A DNA stretch of 64,000 nucleotides from Opisthocomus hoazin (lineage: Eukaryota > Chordata > Aves > Opisthocomiformes > Opisthocomidae). A program made the position numbers and the translations under genes. The notes beneath the pieces are model-generated. The model was not told the origin of the DNA. It ran no database searches and worked only from the letters and a program-made list of their open reading frames with translations. The DNA lies in assembly GCF_030867145.1 (NCBI RefSeq), contig NC_134421.1:29209979-29273978 (forward strand), given 5' to 3'. Positions 46,733 to 59,100 of the stretch are shown here, piece by piece; positions within the stretch are counted from its first letter, which is position 1, and each line of letters starts with the position of its first letter.

Positions 46733-48205
46733 CTAGTCCTCGGGCACCTCTCCTGTCCTCCAGGACCTCTCAAAGATGATGGAGAGTGGCTCAGCAATGA
46801 CATCCGCCAGCTCCCTCAGCACTCGTGGGTGCATTCCATCGGGGCCCATGGATTTATGGGTGTCCAGATTGCTTAAGCGATCCCTCACACAGTCCTCCTC
46901 GACCAAGGGAAAGTCATCCTCTCTGTAGGCTTCTTCTCTTACCTCCGGGGCCTGGGATTCCCGAGGGCCTGCCTTGGCACTGAAGACTGAAGCAGAGAAG
47001 GCATTCAGTAGCTCTGCCTTCTCCGCATCCTCCGTCACCAGGACACCCGCCTCATTCAGCAGCGGCCCCACATTGTCCATAGCCTTCCTTTTGCTGCTGA
47101 TGTAGTTGAAGGAGCCCTTCTTCTTGTTTTTGACATCCCTTGCCAGCTTCAATTCCAGGTGAGCCTTGGCCTTCCTCGTTGCATCCCTGCATGTTCTGAC
47201 CACATTCCTGTACTCCTCCCAAGTGGCCTGCCCCTCTTTCCACATTCCATGGACCTTTCTCTTCTGCCTGATCTCCGCCAGAAGCTCCTTGTTTAACCAT
47301 GCAGGTCTCCTGCCTCCTTTGCTCGATTTCTTTCTCAGGGGGATGCACCGCTCCTGTGCATGGATGAAGTGATGTTTAAACAGCGACCAGCACTCATGGA
47401 CCCCCCTTCCTTCGAGAGCCCTGGCCCACGGGATTCCTCCCAGTAGCTCCTTGAAGAGGGCAGAGTTAGCCCTCCTGAGGTCCAGGGTTTTGATCCTGCT
47501 TATCGCCCTGCTTCCTCCACGCAGGATCCTGAACTCGACTATTTCATGGTCACTGCAGCCGAGTCTACCTCCAGCCTTCACATCCTCCACCAGTCCCTCC
47601 TTGTTTGTTAATACAAGGTCCAGCAGAGCGCCTTTCCTTGTTGGTTCCTCCACCACTTGCATCAGAAAGTTATCATCGATGCTCTGTAGGAACCTCCTGG
47701 ATTGCACCTGCCTAGCTGTATGGTCTTCCCAGCTGATGTCAGGGTGGTTGAAGTCCTCCATGAGAACCAGGGCCTGTGACTGTGAGGCTGCTTGCAGCTG
47801 CCTGTAGAAGGCCTCATCAGCCTCCTCCTCCTGGTCAGGTGGCCTGTAGTACACACCCACAGTCATGTCACCTGTATTAGCCTGTCCCTTAATTCTAACC
47901 CAGAGGCTCTCAACTTGTTCCTCATTTGCCCCCAGGCCAAGCTCAGTGCATTCCAGTTGCTCTCTCACATATAGAGCAACTCCACCACCTCTCCTTGTTG
48001 GCCTGTCTTTCCTAAAGAGTCTGTAGCCATCCATGACAGCATGCCAGTCATGCGAGTTGTCCCACCACGTTTCTGTGATGGCGACCAAGTCGTAGCCGTT
48101 CTGCTGTACAATGGCTTCCAGCTCCTCCTGTTTATTGCCCATGCTACGTGCATTGGTGTAGACACACTTGAGCTGGGCTGTCAATCTCGCTCCTGACCCT
48201 GGCAC
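46733..48205 (-). pseudogene. CR1 ORF2, apurinic-like endonuclease and start of reverse transcriptase
   Basis: 490 open codons. Endonuclease blocks appear in order: [21 protein letters not shown] (catalytic Glu), [25 protein letters not shown] and [11 protein letters not shown] (catalytic Asp-His). The usual GDFN block reads EDFN here, with Asp and Asn retained. The reverse transcriptase starts with [18 protein letters not shown]. The frame ends at a TAG (46733-46735) where a Trp is expected after VPED. Downstream codons stay in the same frame, so this is a nonsense change and not a frameshift. Confidence 0.93.
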
Positions 48206-48261
48206 ACCAAGCCTGGGCTCATCCCTAGTGAGCTGGGCGATGTCCCCTTCCCCCTTCGAAC

Positions 48262-48885
48262 CTAGTTTAAAGCCCTCTCAATGAGCCCCGCCAGCTCGTG
48301 GCCAAGAATTCTTTTTCCCCTTTGAGACAGCTGGACTCCGTCTGTCGCCAGCAGGCCCGGTGCTGTGTACACCTCCCCATGATCAAAGAAGCCAAAATTG
48401 GGCCGATGGCACCAGTCCCTGAGCCACCTGTTAACCAGGTGAGTCTTCCTGCCCCTTTCAGTGCTGTTCCCTGCCACTGATGGGATGGAGGAAAACACCA
48501 CCTGTGCCCCTGATCCCTCAACCAGTCGCCCCAGTGCCTTGAAGTCCCTTTTGATGGCCTTGGGACTTCTCTCTGCAATCTCGTCCCCTCCAACCTGCCT
48601 TACCAAGAGGGGGTAATAATCAGAAGGCTGCACCAGACCAGGGAGTTTCTTCGCAACATCCCTGACCCGGGCCCCAGGGAGGCAGCAGACTTCCCTGTGG
48701 GATGGGTCCGGTCGACAGATCGGGCCCTCTGTTCCCCTCAGAAGGGAATCGCCTGTGACAGTTACCCTCCTTTTTTTCTTAGCCGAGGCAGTCGTAATAC
48801 GTGGGGCTGTCTGACTCGTCCTGGGCAACTCCCTGGATGGAGCTTCACCTTCACCCACTTCTTCTGTGGCTGGATGACTATTCAT
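48262..48885 (-). pseudogene. CR1 ORF1 fragment, esterase (SGNH-like) domain
   Basis: 207 open codons. VTVTGDSLLRGTEGPICRP carries the GDS block with the nucleophile Ser (codon at 48745-48747). GAQVVFSSIPSVAGN is the later Asn-containing block, and LLATDGVQLSQRGKRILGHE is the final block. In the CR1 ORF1 proteins I know the last block reads DGxHLS. Here the catalytic His is Gln (codon at 48331-48333), so esterase activity should be lost. The N-terminal part of ORF1 is missing through truncation. The domain assignment follows the described esterase domain of CR1-like elements. Confidence 0.85.
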
Positions 48886-48890
48886 GGTAT

Positions 48891-50829
48891 GTTAGGGCCA
48901 TCCTTCTGCTTGCTTTGTTGAGTGAACACATTCACCTTACTACAGTTCCATTTATGGTTCTTCCTTCAGATGTGGCAGGGTGACAGAAGCAATACGAGCC
49001 TTTACAGATTCCGATAAAAGGCTTGTTTTGAGATTGTTTATATCCAGTCTGTTTTGCTGTTCATGCCTTTGTGAATTCTGTTTTTGACCAAGCCTCTGGG
49101 CAATACCTGTTGAAAGGGCATATTCTTGTTTTCTTTCCTTTCTATCTCTTTTTTTTTTTTTTTTTTAGCACATAATAAGCTTATATCCATGTTCTTTTTT
49201 TTTTGCATATATTTAAGGTTATGCTTTAATATTCTGACACTTAGCTAGGTAAGGGGAGTTCTATGGTCAAATAAATCACGTACTAAACTTATAAATCTGG
49301 AGAGTTTTCAATTCCAGAACCCTTGTAGCAGCTTCCAAATCACTGCGTGTGAACCTACCAAACCTGGGGTCTCTGTGCTCTAGGATAACACTGTTTTGGA
49401 ATAAGACTGAGCAGTGCAGTAGTTTTCCAGTAGAAAAGATACATGGAAGTCATGTAATGTCTCTTCAAGAGGTGATATGGATGACTTTTTGCTGAATTTA
49501 ATAGGGTGGTTTTCATAGAGAAACAGATTGTAGGCCAGTACCTGCAGCTGCAATTCACAGGACTCAACCAGAAAGTACCGATTCTTTTATGTACTTAGTT
49601 CTTAATTCCAGTGCTCGTTCCTACTGGAATGGGAAGGACGGTGATGGAAAAGTGTCAGAAGCTGTTAATTTTGCCTCTAATTCTTTTGACTTTGCTTGTA
49701 TCTCTTAAGTGCAATTTTGGGAAGGTTGGTTTTTAAAATAAGCTTTTAATAGTTAGGTGTGTTTGGAAAACATTATTGTATAGTGGGTGTTTTTTTTACT
49801 CTCCTGTTTTTGGGGTGAATCATCTGAAATGATACAGTTGCTAGGTGGAAAATAAATGCAATGTAAGTAAAGTATTTCCTCTTCTGTTGAGTACTGAATT
49901 CTACAGCAAGTAAGAAAAGTGTTTAGATAGTAATTGGTGGTTGAAAGCTTGCTGATGTTCAGCCTCATCAGTTACTGCCTTTTCTTGCCAGTCTGTCATG
50001 TAGCCAGTAACCTCAAATAAATGTAGATGTTGGTTGGCTGAAGATAAATATTCCTTTCTGTGTTTTCTAGGCTATTTCTCTAGTACTTAAGACTGAAATA
50101 CTGTTTTCCCCATTATTGTTTGTTCTTAAAGCCTATTTAAAAGACAAGATAATCTGGAAGAGAAAATACTGTAGGGTAAAGAGTCGAAACAACCTGTCAG
50201 CTGTATGTTTGTCTACTTCTACACCAAAACAAACACGTGAAGCATCTTGCTTTCCAGTGGAAATGAGGTGACTTCAGCCTCACTGAAAAGCACAGGGAGG
50301 GAAGTGTAGATGTGACCAGTTATTTTACTGAAGTTAACACGCTTCTAAGTATTGCTAAAAGTGACTTACCTCGCAGTTTTTCCCAAAATTTGTATGTAGC
50401 TTCACTGTTACAAGTAATTGCTCTGGAAATATCTAGTTGTTGTTGTGGTTTTATAAAAATGCCTGAGTCCGATCCTCAGGTTGGAAATGCCTCGCTTGAA
50501 TGATAGGTTGCTGGTTTCCTACAAATCAAAAAGAAACTTCTGCTGCTTTGGCTGTTTGAAACTAGTGGCTCAAGCATAAAATGTGAAAACAACAACTGCA
50601 AGTTAATTTGAAGAGATTTAAACTTGTATCCTAAGTATCAATAATAATATTACGAGGTTATACTGCAGCTGAAACTTCACCACAAGGGACAGGTGTGGAC
50701 CACCTGCCCTGAGTCTGATCATGTGTTTAAAGCTGAGTACTAAAGAGTTTTCATCATTGGTGTATAACACCACTAAACACACTATAACACTGTAATAGGC
50801 ACAGAATTATAACAGTAATGCAGATTATA
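48891..50829 (+). other. PAWR intron 2 sequence
   Basis: AT-rich intron with a T-tract at 49149-49167. No exon, RNA gene or repeat family was recognised. Confidence 0.75.
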
Positions 50830-51265
50830 AGGCATCTCTGAAAAAGCTCTCTGATCCAATCTCCTGCTCAAAGTGGAGCCAGTTTTAACCAGGTTGCTTA
50901 GAGTCTTGCCTAGTGAAGTTCTGAATATATTCAGCCTGTTGAGGCTGGTCTCAATAGCAGCTCTGCCTTCCAGCCTCTCAACCAGTCCCCACCAGTTTGA
51001 TGTCAGCCACAAACTTGCTTAGAGTACCTTCCATCCCATTGTTCAGGTTGTTAATAAAGATGTTGGATATTATTTGCCCTGAGGGATGCCGCTTACCTGG
51101 CTGCCGGTGGAGGTTTACAATACTGATTTTGACCTTTTGAGCCTGAAGATGTAGCTGTTAGTCCACCACCTAATAGTATACTTTTGTGGGCCATATTTAA
51201 CCAGTTTGACTTTAAGGATACTACAGGGAGACCAAGTTAAAGGCCCTTCTTCATTCTTCAAGGAA
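50830..51265 (-). mobile_element. Ancient CR1 fragment (reverse transcriptase region)
   Basis: On the minus strand this corresponds to the same RT region as 46,060-46,450 of the long CR1 copy. The plus-strand phrases gtttgatgtcagccacaaac, ttgttcaggttgttaataaa and ccagtttgactttaaggat align with the younger copy but are heavily diverged with many indels. It is an old CR1-family relic with no open frame. Confidence 0.7.
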
Positions 51266-53885
51266 ACTTTCAAAGTCTCTGAAATGACTGGTGCAGGAAA
51301 CCAGAATATGAGAGTTGTGTACACTAGTACAGCTGAATTATTAAAATTGTCTATGTGAGAGAAATTGTTTAGGGTTTGTAGTTTCTTTTTGGTAGTGGAA
51401 GTGCTGGAAAACTTTTGCTTGTTCTGAGGCAACAGGACAAAAGAATAAGTAGTCTGAAAGATGGCAGGAGGTCAGTCCATCTTGTTGCTCTGTCGTATTG
51501 TCTCAGGTAGGTAAAGCTATTAATGCTTTGGAAGAGTAATACTAAAATAGATTTTTTTTGTGGAAAACTTGTGGTATTTTGTTATTTAACTATTTAATAT
51601 TTAAACAATATAAACCCCTAAAACTTCATAATATTTTAATACAGCTATGCTGAATGATGAATAAAGGGTTGATGTTTTGGCTTCAAACTGCAGTTGCATC
51701 CACCTGTGCTATCTCATCTCTTGTAACAGTTATTTAGAACTGTCTTCTGAAGGTAATCGTATTAAATAGCAATCTTGGGTGTTTGTAATAGTGTTTTCAA
51801 AAGTAAGTTCTAATATTCAAAGCTGTGGAGGAAATAACTTTGTGAGTAAACCCTGGAGGCTAAAAAAATGAGAAGATAAATGGAGAAGCACTCCAAAGCT
51901 GTTGCTTCTGAAGCCTTGTCATTTGGAACTGTCATGTCTTCAGAATGCCTTTATGACTTTGGGGATCCTGATTCATCCCAAACCTGAATATTCAGAACTC
52001 ATTACTGAGAGACTTGTGTGTTGAACACATCAGGAAGGAGATGGTTGGAATAAGTGGTGAAATACAAAGTGTATTTTCAGAGATAAAATTAGACTTTTGT
52101 GCTTGTTTCTGTACTCGATGGAACAAATTATAGACTATGCATTTTAGACTACCCCATTTTAACTTTGATTTGACTATTTCTAGTGAAACTGCTGATTCTA
52201 GTTCTTAATTAGTCTATAATTAATTTTTTATTTTTCTACTGTAGGTTCAGTGGGCTGAATAATACTCAAAAAAAGGAAAGGAGGGCATTTTTAATAAAAA
52301 AAATTGTCTGGACTGGGGTGTGATTTAGTTGTGATGCGTCTTTATAAAAATATTTGTTTGTGAGAACTACTTTAATAAATCATTGGTGATTAAAAAGAAA
52401 TGGAAAAAAGGTAAAAAATACAACTCTTCTCTACTGAGTTCCACATATGTAACTTTCTCTGAGTATATAGGAGAGGAAAAACCAGGAACGGATTAATTTT
52501 TGCAGTCACACACAAACCACCAGAAGCCTTGTGAATTATTTTATAATTTCTCCAGACTTGCATTCTGACTTTCCAACAGGCTGTTTATTCGTTGAATGCA
52601 CTATATCCTCGATGTGTTATGTTCAAAAGAACCAAGCTAAAACCAAAAAAACCCAAACCACAAAACCTCTGAAAACAAATAACCCTCTACCTCCTATGTG
52701 AGAGAAGCGAAAAACCTCTCCCCCTAAAACCGTCCAACTCTTAACTGTTATGCCTGGCAGGCTATACCTTACCCTATTTCAGTTTTGCTTTTGCAGCTTA
52801 CATATTCATGCGTCCCTGATGGCGACTGAGCTTCAGCAGATCTTTGTGTGCTACTTTAAAATTTGCTGTGCCAAAAATGTAGTTTCTGTATATGTCCATA
52901 AGAGCTGGTGGGAAATAGATTCCTGTTTCACAGGGAAAGGTTAAAATAAATCTCACCCCAGTTCTAAATTGCATATGATAATATGGTTTGATATGCAAAA
53001 TATCTACTGGCACAAACTTCTCGTGATTCTTACTTCATTGCCTCTCTGGAGCATCACTGCTTTCTAAATCCTCCTGTAGCTTGAAGTGTACAAAGGACTT
53101 CTGGAAAGGTCACTGTTAAGTGTTCCGTTCCACATGGGTTTGTACTGATTTCTTAATAAACTATATCTGGTTTGCATTCATTATGTATATGCAAACTCGT
53201 ATATTTTTTTCTCTGCTACTTTTTTTTTAAGTTGGAGTTGAGTATTGAAAGACTTTCCCATTGGAAGACCGTAGGTGGATGACTATTTCCTGTGCTTCAC
53301 AAGGTCATGGGAAATTAAAATAAAAACCACAAGCCTGATGTTTTATTTCAGGATTTCACTGTATTAGATCTGCTTGTGTTTTACTAGGAAGGACTGGATG
53401 GAACATTTAGGTCTCTTACTCCAGGCCTGCAAATGTCGTACTCAACTCTGTGGTATAGTCTTACCATGTAATAATGCCATGATCTTGAATGTAGCCAGGT
53501 TTGGTGTCCTAATATGAGAACATGATCATGGGTGAAGTAAGCTTAAAAAAGAAAACATACCAACCAAACAAGAAAACTCTCAGAGAAACAAAATAACACT
53601 GTGTCAACTTCAAATTTTACGTATCTTTCAATTCTCACCCATTTTCAAACAAAAATACAAAACAAGAACATGCTAGACATGGGCTTTGCACAATGCGTTA
53701 TGCAGTGCTTCATCAGCAGTGAGATAGCGTGAATTTTCTCCTTGTGAAGCCTGTGTAGGTAACTAATGTTTTGAACCTCTCTGAGTTGGAGACTTTTTAG
53801 TAGGTGAGAGACTTGTAGAAGCATGGTCCGGGGCAGCACCGAGTGCTTTCTGTTTGTGGACACTGAATCTAAGTGTAATTAAAGT
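51266..53885 (+). other. PAWR intron 2 sequence
   Basis: AT-rich intron with small A/T runs. No exon or repeat family was recognised. Confidence 0.75.
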
Positions 53886-54118
53886 TAGGAGGAACCTCAG
53901 GAGGTCTTTAATCCAACCTCGTTGCTCAAGGCTTTATCCAGTCAGTTCTTGAAAGTCTCCAAGGATGAAGACAGCATAGCCTCTTCGGGCAACCCTTCCA
54001 GTGCTTGACTATCCTTAGGATGAAAGTGTTTTCCCTTCTTGTGGTCAGAACCTTTCTTCTTTAAATTTACATCTGTTGTCTCCTGCCATGCACTGCTGTA
54101 AAGAGCCTAGCTCTGTAC
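53886..54118 (-). mobile_element. Ancient CR1 3' fragment
   Basis: The plus-strand text has the layout of a reverse-complemented CR1 3' end: an aatccaacctc block, a cagtcagttcttgaaagtct block, a gggcaacccttccagtgctt block and ctgctgtaaagagcctagct. Many substitutions show that it is old. No octamer tail remains. Confidence 0.7.
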
Positions 54119-54675
54119 TCAGTGGCTGCCTGGGACAACTGGAAAAAAAGATGCTGCTGTTTTTTTGGCAGAGCGACAACCTAAGCGTGCTTTAGTAAGC
54201 AGAAAGAAGAGGTGCTGTAATGATATTTGAGGCGTGGAAGCAGAATAGCTGGGCAGAATGCATATAGCACTCAGATGTGGAAAAAGTGTTGTGGAATAAC
54301 TGCTGTTCGTCCATCTGTATGGTGTGTAAGCCAAATACATTAGTGACCAGAGATTAGAGTGGTCGATAGAAGCCAAGCAAGCAGCAAGTGGGATTTCCTC
54401 TCTTTCACTGTTCCTCCTCCCAGCACTTTCTGACCTTGCTAAGTCTTTGTGAGTCATAGGAACCTGTGCATGTCCGACTTGTCAACTGTACTTACTGGTG
54501 CGTATTTTATGAATAATTTTCCATGCAATATGCAGTTTAGTGTTCATAGGAACGTGGGATTTCAATTGAAACCTGCAGTCATCTGGAGCAGTCTCTTCCC
54601 ACTGTATGGACATGAGGTGCTTTTAATTGCTTGCTAAAGCTCTACCTTAATTTTTCCTCTCTGTACACTATAAGA

Positions 54676-55092
54676 AAAGAAGACTGATTATAGTGGGTCT
54701 GAATAAGGAGCCACCTAGCTCGATGTCCTGCTCCTATAACGGCCGTAAACAGACAGAGAGTAAGGAAAAAGAATGTAGAAATCTTATCGGGTATTTCCTA
54801 TGAACTAGTTTTCTAGACTCTTAGCAGTTTTCATCTTGAAGACTTGAAGCATGAGATGAAGGTTACTAAATAGATAAAAATTAAGGTGAATTTATCTGCC
54901 AAGTATTTGTTCAGTCTCCTCTTGAACCTGTGTAAACTATTAGCATACAAAAAATCATTGGGCAGTGAAGTCCACGTTTCTAAGAGCCCTTATATATGAT
55001 GAGCCACCTTTTTATGATTATTATTTCTTCCTCTTCCCTTCCCAAAACCCAGCGTGGTATCTGTGAGCCTCATGTCATGATCCCTATTCACT
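54676..55092. repeat. Possible ancient interspersed repeat, family unknown
   Basis: Phrases such as gaataaggagccacctagct, ttcagtctcctcttgaacct and attgggcagtgaagtccacg read like a decayed CR1/L3-type or other old interspersed repeat, not like unique intron. I cannot name the family or the orientation. Confidence 0.3.
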
Positions 55093-55681
55093 AGTTATTC
55101 TAGAGCAAGGCTGTCATAATGGTTAAGAGGTGTTTTTTGATTCAGTTTTGTTTCATTTACCGGGGTCTCTGGTCTGTTCTCCTGCTTTTGTTTAACAGTC
55201 TTACATATACCCATCAATCTACTGCTTTCCTTTAGGACTTTTTTTTTTTTTCTTGCTGATGGGGGGCTGTGGTACTTTTCCTCACTCTGTGCAAGCACTT
55301 GAACATTTAGGTTTTTGTGGTTCATCTGTTGAGGGAGATGTTTCATCTCATGTAAATCTTGGCTTAAGTTGCTGTGGAACCATACCTGAAGATGAGGGTA
55401 TTTTTTGCTGATCCGTTCGCATCCACCACATGTTCCCTTGTAGACTTTTGCTTTTGGAAGTAGGTTATTTGTCCAGATAGGTTTAGAATTTTTCTCTCTT
55501 CTGTTTTGTTTGAGATACAGGCCCTGACTGTTGTACCACGTTGATTGAGAAGTTCTGGATCCTCATCATACAAGTTCTTGTGCAGCCAAGTTCAGGTGAC
55601 CTCACTAAACAGCTCCTTTAAGTTTACCAGAATTTCTAGTAAGGGTGGACTTTTGAAATAAGTGTCTTGTTAAGGACCTTG

Positions 55682-56164
55682 GCTCCCCAGTTCAAGAAAG
55701 ATGAGGAGCTACTGGAGAGAGTCCAGTGGAGGGCTACGAGGGTGGTGAGGGGACTGGAGCATCTCTCCTACGAGGAGAAGCTGAGGGAGCTGGGCTTGTT
55801 CAGCCTGGAGAAGGCTGAGAGGGGACCTTATAAATGCTTATAAATATCTGAAGGGTGGGTGTCAGGAGGATGGGGCCAAACTCTTTTCAGTAGTGCCCAG
55901 CGACAGGACAAGGGGCAATGGGCACAAACTGAGGCACAGGAAGTTCCGTCTGAACATGAGGAAGAACTTCTTCCCTCTGAGGGTGACGGAGCCCTGGAAC
56001 AGGCTGCCCAGGGAGGTTGTGGAGTCTCCTTCTCTGGAGATATTCAAGACCCGCCAGGACAAGGTCCTGTGCGGCCTGCTGTAGGTGACCCTGCTTTGGC
56101 AGGGGGGTTGGACTAGATGACCTACAGAGGTCCCTTCCAACCCCGAACATTCTGTGATTCTGTG
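55682..56164 (+). mobile_element. CR1 LINE 3' fragment
   Basis: It begins in codons for [18 protein letters not shown] and runs through [20 protein letters not shown], where a small deletion shifts the frame. It continues with [37 protein letters not shown] and the CR1 3' UTR, ending in ATTCTGTGATTCTGTGA at 56148-56164. It is close in sequence to the copies at 404-1120 and 34046-34226. It is in sense orientation within PAWR intron 2. Confidence 0.93.
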
Positions 56165-59100
56165 ACCTTTAAAGTGAAAACATAAACATCTTATTATCTG
56201 AACCAACTGCATGTGGTTGTTCAGTACAACAAGGTATTTTGTACTGCTCTTCTGTAACATTCTCTTTAGTTACCGAAAGCCAGTCTCTTACTTGTTTAGT
56301 AATTCAGATAAGAACCGTGTGGGTATCCAGGCCCTACCAGATAAAGAGTTGGCTTGAGGTTAAAAATGATTACTTCTTGTATATTTTAGCTTTTCATTTC
56401 TGTACTTTGTTCTGGGGAGAGAAAGGGGAACATTACTTGAGCGTTACCAATCGCTGTGAAATTTTTTTTTGCTTGTGTGTAAAAACTGCTAAGTGTAGAG
56501 ACTGAGGCTCCTGTGTTTACAAATTGGCTGTGAATGAAGGCTGCATAAGATGGTAGCTCCTAGTAATTGAAGTGGTGGCAAAATAAACAAATGCAGTATT
56601 CATTCTCGAATGGGTCATTGATTTAAAATAGTTTCTTAGTTGTTTACATAGTGTTTCTTGTCTTGCTTTACCTCCTCTTTCAAGCCAGCAGCACGAAGGA
56701 AAATTAAGCAGATGTACATCTTTAATAATTGGGAAGGGTAGAGAAGTTTTTAATACTGAATGCTAAATGAGATTGTAGCAGATGAGAAATAAGTTATTTG
56801 CAGGGGTTTTTTTTGTCCTCTTCAGTGTTTAGGTACATACTTGCATACTAAGGTCTTTTTTTTTTAATTAACAAACAGAAAACTGTTACGCTAAATTTAT
56901 TTATTTTCTTACAAACCCCACACCTTTTTTTTTTTTAAGAACATTTTTTTTTTCTGGCCAGGAATATGAAGCTTTTAAATGTGGTATGTTTTTCCTGAAT
57001 TTAAAAATTAAATATATTCTTCAAGATCTTTTGAGCTTATGAAAGATGACGTTTATTGTAAGGTTTGGGAGCTAATTAATGTTCTGGTACCATGAAGCAG
57101 ATTAATAAACAAACCTAACTTTGAAAAAGGTCTTAACAATATACAGTTAGTAGGCATTTAGAAAGAGCTCTAAGCATTCTTAGTTTGCTCTCAGAGCTCT
57201 TAGAACTAATTTAATCTGAATAGTTCTTTCAAGGTGCAATGGACGGACTAGTCAATGGTGTGAAGTATAATCTCAGTTTCTTCCATAAAACCACTTTTTT
57301 GTCTTTACAGGTTAAACTAGGAACTGATCAATTAAGCAATGCTTTGCCAAGCCAGAACTATGCCAGTGCCTTATTAGCCTTAGTTTTTTGAAGTATTTTA
57401 AGATATTTGTTCTAAACTTGGCAACAGTTGTGCCTGTAGTCTGTGTCCCAGGGTGTTAATAATAATTGAGATGCAGAGTGTGGTTTTTTCACTTGTGCTG
57501 ATGTGGCTTGCTAATTTTTGTAGACTAAATCCAATCTGAAATAGAATCGTGACTTCAATCTTCATGCTTTCAACAAGCCAGATACCAAAAGTCATACTGA
57601 TTACTGATCAGACAACAGTACGTAGCAATACCATATGAACACCTTAGTTAACCAATTAGCTCTCCTCATCTGATGTTATATGGCACTCATTCTTTAGAAT
57701 GTAGAAACACCATTTCAGCACGTGTAACCTGGAACCCAGCGAAGATTCCCTGCATGTCTGCTCCCCTCTTCATAATGGTTTAGTAACTGTTATCTTTTCA
57801 GAGGTACCATTTAATGATTAGTGATTTTTCCTGAACCTGGTAGCTACTAGAGTTGCCTCTAGCACAAAAAGTCAGGAGTTTAGCTTTCTCTTTTTTTTTT
57901 TTTTTTCCAGGAGTATTGTAGGCTGTTGTGTAAGTAGTCATGTAACTTCTTACGCACTTATAATGAAAGTTCTTTGTGAAGTCAGTTTTGAGTAAAGATC
58001 TGGGTATTTTGGAATGTGGGAGGTGGAGTGGAACCTGGAAGTGCTTGGTCCTGTAGCAGATTGTGTTCGAGACCTGTACTAAATGAGTTGCTTAACTTCT
58101 GTCTGTTACACAGCCATGTTTTAGTGTTACCATTTTTTTCCTTCCTATAAAAGCTCTCAGATCTTTATGTGAAAAAGTGCTGTTGAAATTGGTACTAACT
58201 CCAAGATGAAAGACTTAGTTTTTTTGTGTTTGTAATGTGGTGCCTCAAAGGATAACACTGTCATTTCAAATAGACAAAAGCTACAAACATCTGTAAAATG
58301 CTGAGACATGCTGAATGATTCTAAAACTGAATGTACAGAGAAATTCTGCAGAGCAGTCCTTTGGGTGAATTGAGATGCTCCAAATTAGTATTTGGTGCCA
58401 AAAACCTTTTATTTCTTTTAAAATTACATTCAATTCTGCTATAGTATGCTGAGAAGAGGTTAAAGGAGATGTTTGGGACTTACATTATTAGCTTACAGAT
58501 CTGTCATTTTTGTTCATGACATTTGAGCATATGAAATTGTAGGCTTCTGCTTTGGGGAGAACAAAAATGAGACAGAAACAGCATGCAATCATACTCTAAA
58601 GGATGTTACAGATGTGGGTGTTAGGGAAGTTTGTACCACAGTGGGCAATGGCAAAGTGTTGCTGGAAGTCTGACTGTGAGGACGTTACATTAATGAAGCA
58701 CTTCTTTCACAAAGAAGCCAATTTTTTTTTCATAAAGGTATTAAATACTCTAGTAAACTCAGAAATGTGGTAATTTTTCAGATTTGTAAATCTACAGCTA
58801 AGTGTTCAAGTAAGTAGCATGTATTTGGTGTGAGAACTACTCTCATAAAGCATTCCAGTGAAGAATATTGAAATTGGGCACTTTGAGCATACTTAACAAT
58901 TAAATCAGGAGCCTGTACTTGACAATCAAATATTTAGGGGCCTGCATTCAGACACTTCTGGGTAATGACATAGCTAGAGTTTAGTTGGTCCTAACACATC
59001 TGTGAAGGAATTTCCTGTTCAGCCTTTTTCTCTGTTCTTTTGATTTGTTACTAATTGAAAGAATTGGAAAAGGAGAGTCCTTAGTTCTTCTTAATGAACT

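Larger units (their letters stand above)
45341..48890 (-). mobile_element. CR1 LINE, 3.5 kb, with ORF1 and ORF2, inactivated
   Basis: This is a long CR1 copy inserted antisense to PAWR. From 5' to 3' on the minus strand it has part of ORF1 (48885-48262), ORF2 endonuclease and N-terminal reverse transcriptase (48205-46733), the RT core (46732-46385), the RT palm and C-terminal region (46384-45428), and a 3' UTR with octamer tail at 45341-45365. The 5' end is truncated near 48890. ORF2 is broken by two stops and an in-frame deletion. About 3.5 of a usual 4.5 kb remains. Confidence 0.96.

Noticed and set aside
45396-48921. Plus-strand and off-frame ORFs across the long CR1 copy
   Set aside because: Shadows of CR1 ORF1 and ORF2, which are read on the minus strand.
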